From Mesostigma viride (Eukaryota > Streptophyta > Mesostigmatophyceae > Mesostigmatales > Mesostigmataceae): a stretch of DNA of 64,000 nucleotides. Numbering within the stretch: the first letter of the stretch is position 1; every line of letters starts with the position of its first letter. The stretch covers positions 1,499,982 to 1,563,981 of the forward strand of contig RPFO01000389.1 of assembly GCA_009746045.1 (NCBI GenBank), in the 5' to 3' direction. Below the pieces are notes generated by a model that was not told the DNA's origin, made no database searches, and saw nothing but the letters and a program-made list of their open reading frames with translations. Made by a program: the position numbers and the translations under genes. This document shows, piece after piece, positions 61,201 to 64,000 of this stretch.

Positions 61201-61817
61201 AACAGATACATGCCCCTGATGTGTTGGATGTCCACCTGGATATCCCCCCGCTCTCTAGCAGGTTCTCTGGCATGGGACTGTGGGAGGCGAACAGCATTCT
61301 CCTGACAGACACAATTCTGAGCAGCTGCACTGCAGGCCTCTAGCAAAGGCTCCTTGCCAATCTTCCAAGCAAACATCTCTGCCTGCTTAGAGTGACCAAA
61401 GATATGGTGTAGAGTGTTTCCAGCCTGAGCATAGCTCAACCCCCTGTCAGCCTGGCTGCACAGAGAGGAACGTGACAAAGACTGTGTGCTTGGGATAGCA
61501 CGACCCACCTGCTGTTCTCTTGCTCCAGGGACCTCCTCCAAGGTAGCTCGGCTCCCAGAGCCAGCCCCGGTTCCCACAGAAGCTGCAGGTCCTTCCAGTC
61601 TGGCGGCTTGACTCCCAGAGTCAACCCCAACAACTGGAGACCCTGCACCTGCCACAGGCACAGGGAATTCCACTGCTGCAGCAGCGTTATTGCAATCATT
61701 GAGTGGAAGCACCTCATCATTCCCAACCCCTTGCTGCTGCACAAGAGGGACACCCCCATTACTATGTACAACTGTTCGTCCCACTAGGGGTGATTGACTA
61801 TTTACAGGGGACAACAT
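58230..61817 (-). CDS. pol: AGT-B pol polyprotein: INT, protease-like, RT, RNase H (1195 codons, intact)
   Basis: Residues 1-130 are a Gly/Ala/Ser-rich linker. An HHCC-like pre-integrase region lies at about 135-175 (LHHIFGHSK ... CVCQ). The integrase acids are D196, D249 and E281, spacing D-31-E rather than 35, in GDIQVDIQHIRG, QADLQFDCL and HGQQGAVERSIREVK. An SH3-like tail spans about 374-430. The retropepsin-like segment spans about 525-605: EVDTNSQVSIL (D531) and AILGQNFL (594-600). RT spans about 730-960: HVRPVVTEYHGTG, VLVDFKRAFLKGD (D799) and SLHGDDLHLLG (D895, D896). RNase H spans about 1035-1175: LYVDSSMDS (D1039), AECRAI (E1086), RTDSMG (D1124) and GVDNPADALTKL. The order differs from both copia (PR first) and gypsy (INT last). 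The ATG is two codons after the gag UGA, in the same frame. Confidence 0.93.
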   Translation of the reverse strand: MLSPVNSQSPLVGRTVVHSNGGVPLVQQQGVGNDEVLPLNDCNNAAAAVEFPVPVAGAGSPVVGVDSGSQAARLEGPAASVGTGAGSGSRATLEEVPGAREQQVGRAIPSTQSLSRSSLCSQADRGLSYAQAGNTLHHIFGHSKQAEMFAWKIGKEPLLEACSAAAQNCVCQENAVRLPQSHAREPARERGDIQVDIQHIRGMYLLVGVDRFSRYRLLTILPGMQEHQLLMGLQSLLPGFGVYTKVQADLQFDCLIKLADQLPCKLVVVPRECHGQQGAVERSIREVKTVVLAARSVPVVASALEKAAWCKGIEEQLNHRVTYYYDGVAVSPLALQFGMLSQDVVAACLKKADRVFSRLRRKDKGWKMLRPQVGLRVRMWKEPSLPGKRGKWQDGQVTHVEEANHSCLVALESNPKHVYRLSWAHVKERRPTAIWPEDGPDPPLEGDEQDESQAADANPPCLDYGLSWMDEGEQESAETSVTRPEVARAAPQSRGLLMADIIRALQNSKRDPKVSKLTGWGSCGAPALEVDTNSQVSILRVEDAAGLQWSSPSCLAVSDFSGNVSMKILGEVSVPILGVPTTFSVVEGYQGPAILGQNFLCLPGVRISSEELALEGQGRLPLQRYRYSQGLSVAVRAVRGLEAEGPDTKEPIAGDLLILPTTFDPRELGVQRYQIPGTSPVPWRKLVEMMQSPKMAKAWTLGFVASGHEWIVANCAEPVDVLPEDHQLLRLMFVLKLKEVDGVQVPHVRPVVTEYHGTGQLADEELYTPGMLHDTWRILLCIYLSFLQKGIPYSSVLVDFKRAFLKGDQQEAQDTWRTIPPFFVKVPAVWRAELKTRYLRILKGVEGLRSSPIIWRKSLEKYLRSVCGLSVSPVDPCLFQGSYEGLPAFASLHGDDLHLLGHPTWQELTLARIQKRFELGKIQYMVENEPMVFCGMQATLVHQQGTWSIQLEGGKDYPQQIIDALQEPITQARCATIRGMLAWLASICAPDLLVLSRLTDSQLVEVGAERVVEAVRMSPPLMLGPLDLYRPFDMMLYVDSSMDSRKVTEVRGRAAALISLVQEQSSLVCWYSRLQNRVTPSSDIAECRAICEGLHTALYLRELFYQLCQVASCRLQMHTLVRTDSMGMVQFVHRQLARSRDLDYLLLKEMSCLANIEHVAGVDNPADALTKLEEKAELQYPLLRGLMASKGGGPE

Positions 61818-61826
61818 CTCAAGTCA
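61818..61826 (-). promoter_or_regulatory. In-frame UGA-CUU-GAG between gag and pol
   Basis: The gag stop UGA (61826-61824) is followed by CUU GAG and then the pol ATG, all in the same frame. Readthrough or reinitiation at the ATG are both possible. Confidence 0.6.
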
Positions 61827-63171
61827 TGGCTTACCCACCTGGCCAGAGCCTGCTCCAGCAGACTTGGCCTGGTCTGGGCAGTCACGTCGCCAATGACCCG
61901 TCCTGCCACATCCAAAGCATTTGTCATCCTTCCCAGCAGCAGCCTTCTTCAGGCCACCCTGGTTCTGGCTGCTCTGACTGGCCTGGGTGCCCTGGCCCTG
62001 GCTCTTGCCTTGCCCTTGGCCACCCTTGTTCTGCTGACCACCCTGGTGACCACCAGCCTGCTGCTGACCCTTGCCTTTGGATCCCTGCTGCTGGCCCTTG
62101 CCACCCTGGTTACCATTCTGCCTGCGCCTGTTAGCCCTCTGACGCCTACTAGGTCTGGTTTCTCCCTGAGCACCCTGCCCAGGGGCGTCACCATGGACCT
62201 GATGAGCGGAGGCTGAAGGGGCACCAGTCACCTGGATTGCCTTGCAAGCAGCATTGTCAGATGGACGGATATTGAAAATAACCTTTTGCAAGGCTGGCCA
62301 CGTCCCATCTGTCTGATCAGCAAACATCCTAGCTGCATTTCTCCCATCCACACTCAGCCCCATGCGATCCAGGAAGTAATCTGCCACTGCTCTATCAGTC
62401 AGATTGAAGCCATGCTTGGCCCCCTTCTCCCTGATGCGTGTGAGCCGCTGCAGCTCCTCAGCTATTGTGCCCTTGATCTCAAAGGTATCATAGCTGAGCT
62501 TATAGTGATTAGTGAGGTTGAGTACCTTATCAGAAAACTCCTGACGTAGGCCCTCTAGGAACTGAGACCAAGTCAGCTTGTCCTTGACAGCCTGCCTAGC
62601 CTTGTCCCTCACCCGCTCACTTGAATCCCTATTAGTCGTGGATGTGTGGAATACCTGCACAAGGTTGACAGTGGGATCTACAGAGCATGAAACTAGCTCC
62701 ATATCCTCCAACCACTTGTCTAGCTCTTCCTGTCCCACAGGAGGCTTGAGAGGCTTCTGGCCATTCATCACAGCCACAGCACTCATATGAGGTCTAGTCC
62801 CAGGCAAAGCACGAGGGTCACTGCCAATGACAGCAGCTCCTACTGGTGCTAATGGCGCAGGAACATAGCTGCAGGAACACCAGACGGAGGCACACATGGT
62901 CTCTTACCAGGTGCTTGCCGTTCAGCATCATTCTGGCCCTCCCCCGTCAGCACCACGCCGTCGGTTGGCCACCCTGCACGCTCCTCCCCTTGTGCCACCT
63001 CTTTCCTCTTCCGGTTGGACGCCCTCCTGCCATTGACGCCCTCTGCCGTTGGGATTGCCTGTCCCTCTGGCACGACGTTGGCGGGGCCTCCCGTGTCTGC
63101 CCTTGCCTCACCCCCGCCATCCCCCGCTCCCGCCCCGCTCCCGCTGCCGCCCCGCGCGTGTTACGAAGCAT
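61824..63171 (-). CDS. gag: AGT-B gag with CCHC knuckle
   Basis: The main frame (357 codons from 62897) holds the capsid-like domain: MNGQKPLKPPVGQEELDKWL, EDMELVSCSVDPTVNLVQVF, KDKLTWSQFLEGLRQEFSDK, LDRMGLSVDGRNAARMFADQ. A basic Gly/Gln-rich region follows, then C-FG-C-GRTG-H-WRRD-C near the C-terminus. Homology with B4 and B5 extends upstream: an ATG at 63171 (MLRNTRG) leads, after one frame change in a G-rich stretch, into VPEGQAIPTAEG, and there is another change near 62890. Gag would assemble the particle and package the RNA. Confidence 0.85.
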
Positions 63172-63233
63172 TATAGAATACCACAGAAAACACACGCAGA
63201 TATGGCCGCTGGAACCCACTCAGGCTCACGCAC

Positions 63234-64000
63234 TTACTCCAGACGAGGCCGCCTCCTGGCTTGCACTCGCCTGCCCCTCCTCACGGTCTGGACGCTGCTC
63301 AACACCCTCAGCAACCGTGTGGCTGCTGCTGCCTCTGCGACAATCTGGAGGTCTGGGTTAAACTCTCCCAGCACGCAGGTCACAGGTCGCCCGTCTTCCT
63401 TGCGTTCGACTGGATGTTGTGTCTCGCCTGGGTTGCGATGCCAAGCAAGATCGCGCACCCACCGCTTACCGCCGCCGACAAGCTCGTTCTGCTCGCCTCG
63501 GCCGTAACGGTCGTACTCGTGAGTCGCCTCACGAGGGATATGCAGATCAGCTCTCTGCCTTGCCTCGTAGGTCTCGGTAGTGCCGTCGCCCTCGTTTATC
63601 TGCTGGGCTGAGCGCTTGACGGAGCCCTCTGGCTTGTCAGTCCACTCAAAATGGACGTCTTCAGGCGTCTTCTCGACCCCTGACAATCTCCACCTCCGGA
63701 CCCCACGCAGTGGTGGTTTCCGGCCTCGGTGTATCAAGCCTGGAGTACACTCCGAAAGGCTGCGTGGTAATATAGAACCTGTCTGCGTACCCTCTCGACT
63801 CTTGCAAAAGGACAGCAACAAGATTCTCAATGGTTTGGGCAAATACCTCCGCCGTGCTCCAAGGATTTACCGTCTCCCGAGCACGCGCGTTCCGGATGAT
63901 GTCGGCGTCTGGTACCCCCTCTCCTAGCACTGCTGTCGCCACCCAGTGGTTGAACAGTCTGGTGCTGCCGAGCGCTGTTGCCACGATCTGGCTAAGCGCC
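63234..64000 (-). CDS. ORF1 of B2, unknown protein, N-terminus outside the window
   Basis: C-terminal two thirds of ORF1. Blocks: ATALGSTRLFNHWVATAVLG, RETVNPWSTAEVFAQTIENL, LLQESRGYADRFYITTQPFG, KTPEDVHFEWTDKPEGSVKR, SAQQINEGDGT, HIPREATHEYDRYGRGEQNE, GGGKRWVRDLAW, DGRPVTCVLGEFNPDLQIV. A frameshift near 63680 divides it. It is closest to the B3 copy. No recognised family; the gag ATG lies about 60 bp downstream of the stop. Confidence 0.75.

Larger units (their letters stand above)
56641..64000 (-). mobile_element. B2, AGT-B LTR retrotransposon with intact pol, 5' end beyond the window
   Basis: 3' LTR 56641-57294, 3' UTR 57295-58229, pol 58230-61817, gag 61824-63171, ORF1 63234 to the window edge. 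Inserted in C1 RNase H; the left flank is GGATG. The complete pol makes it the reference copy for this group. ORF1 and gag each show one apparent frameshift. The 5' LTR and the second target duplication lie outside. Confidence 0.92.

Noticed and set aside
61610-61640. A VDSGSQ motif in the N-terminal linker of B2 pol, resembling an aspartic protease active site in the usual pre-integrase place
   Set aside because: It lies in a Gly/Ala-rich low-complexity stretch without flanking hydrophobic strands and is absent from the B1 and A1 pol linkers.

Overview
This window is eukaryotic and consists almost entirely of transposable elements nested inside one another. I see no host gene that I can name. 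The evidence for a eukaryote is several LTR retrotransposons (one with a textbook initiator-Met tRNA primer site), a hAT transposon with a BED-type zinc finger, and TTAA-type DNA elements. The species cannot be fixed from the sequence. A repeat-rich algal genome, for example a red macroalga, is only a guess.

I use working names. Cop1 (8029-25669, minus) is a canonical Ty1/copia element with order gag-PR-INT-RT-RNase H, LTRs TG...CA and 5-bp target duplication CAAGG. All the other large elements belong to a second group, called here the 'AGT' group. Its LTRs begin AGTT and end AACT or AAAT, and it makes 5-bp target duplications. Its primer-binding position reads CGTAYTATTG, CGTATTACA or TGTATTCATAAA instead of TGG. 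Its pol order is INT, then a retropepsin-like segment, then RT and RNase H. There are three lineages. AGT-A is one copy, A1, 11819-21749 plus. AGT-B includes B1 42634-51653 plus, B2 56641-64000 minus running off the window, and fragments B3-B6. AGT-C is C1 30634-56640 plus, C2 38349-55296 minus, and a solo LTR. AGT-A and AGT-B carry an additional unknown ORF (ORF1) between the 5' LTR and gag, and they separate gag from pol by an in-frame UGA-CUN. AGT-C fuses gag and pol.

Layout: 1-2870 holds a fragment of an unrelated plus-strand retroelement (RNase H1 N-terminal-like domain ORF plus gag). 2872-8028 is B4 inserted in B3, with a 1.24-kb foldback element inside B4. 8029-25669 is Cop1, which split the B3 LTR. 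Cop1 itself was split by A1 (target duplication GAAAT), which contains a solo AGT-C LTR and a TTAA element, and a hAT element sits in the Cop1 5' LTR. 25675-30111 holds remains of B3, B6 and B5 with a solo TG...CA LTR. 30112-30633 is unassigned. 30634-56640 is C1, interrupted by a TTAA element, a palindrome-ended element and the whole of C2 (target duplication GTTCG). C2 is interrupted by a second palindrome-ended element and by B1 (target duplication CCGGG). 56641-64000 is B2, with an intact 1195-codon pol, inserted in C1.

The most interesting signals are in the AGT group. The protease-like segment sits between integrase and reverse transcriptase. The sequence just after the 5' LTR has a covarying complement in the 3' UTR in all three lineages. 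The gag/pol junction is a conserved in-frame UGA-CUN. ORF1 is an unrecognised protein. Most copies carry frameshifts, many in homopolymer runs, so several are dead or affected by sequencing error.
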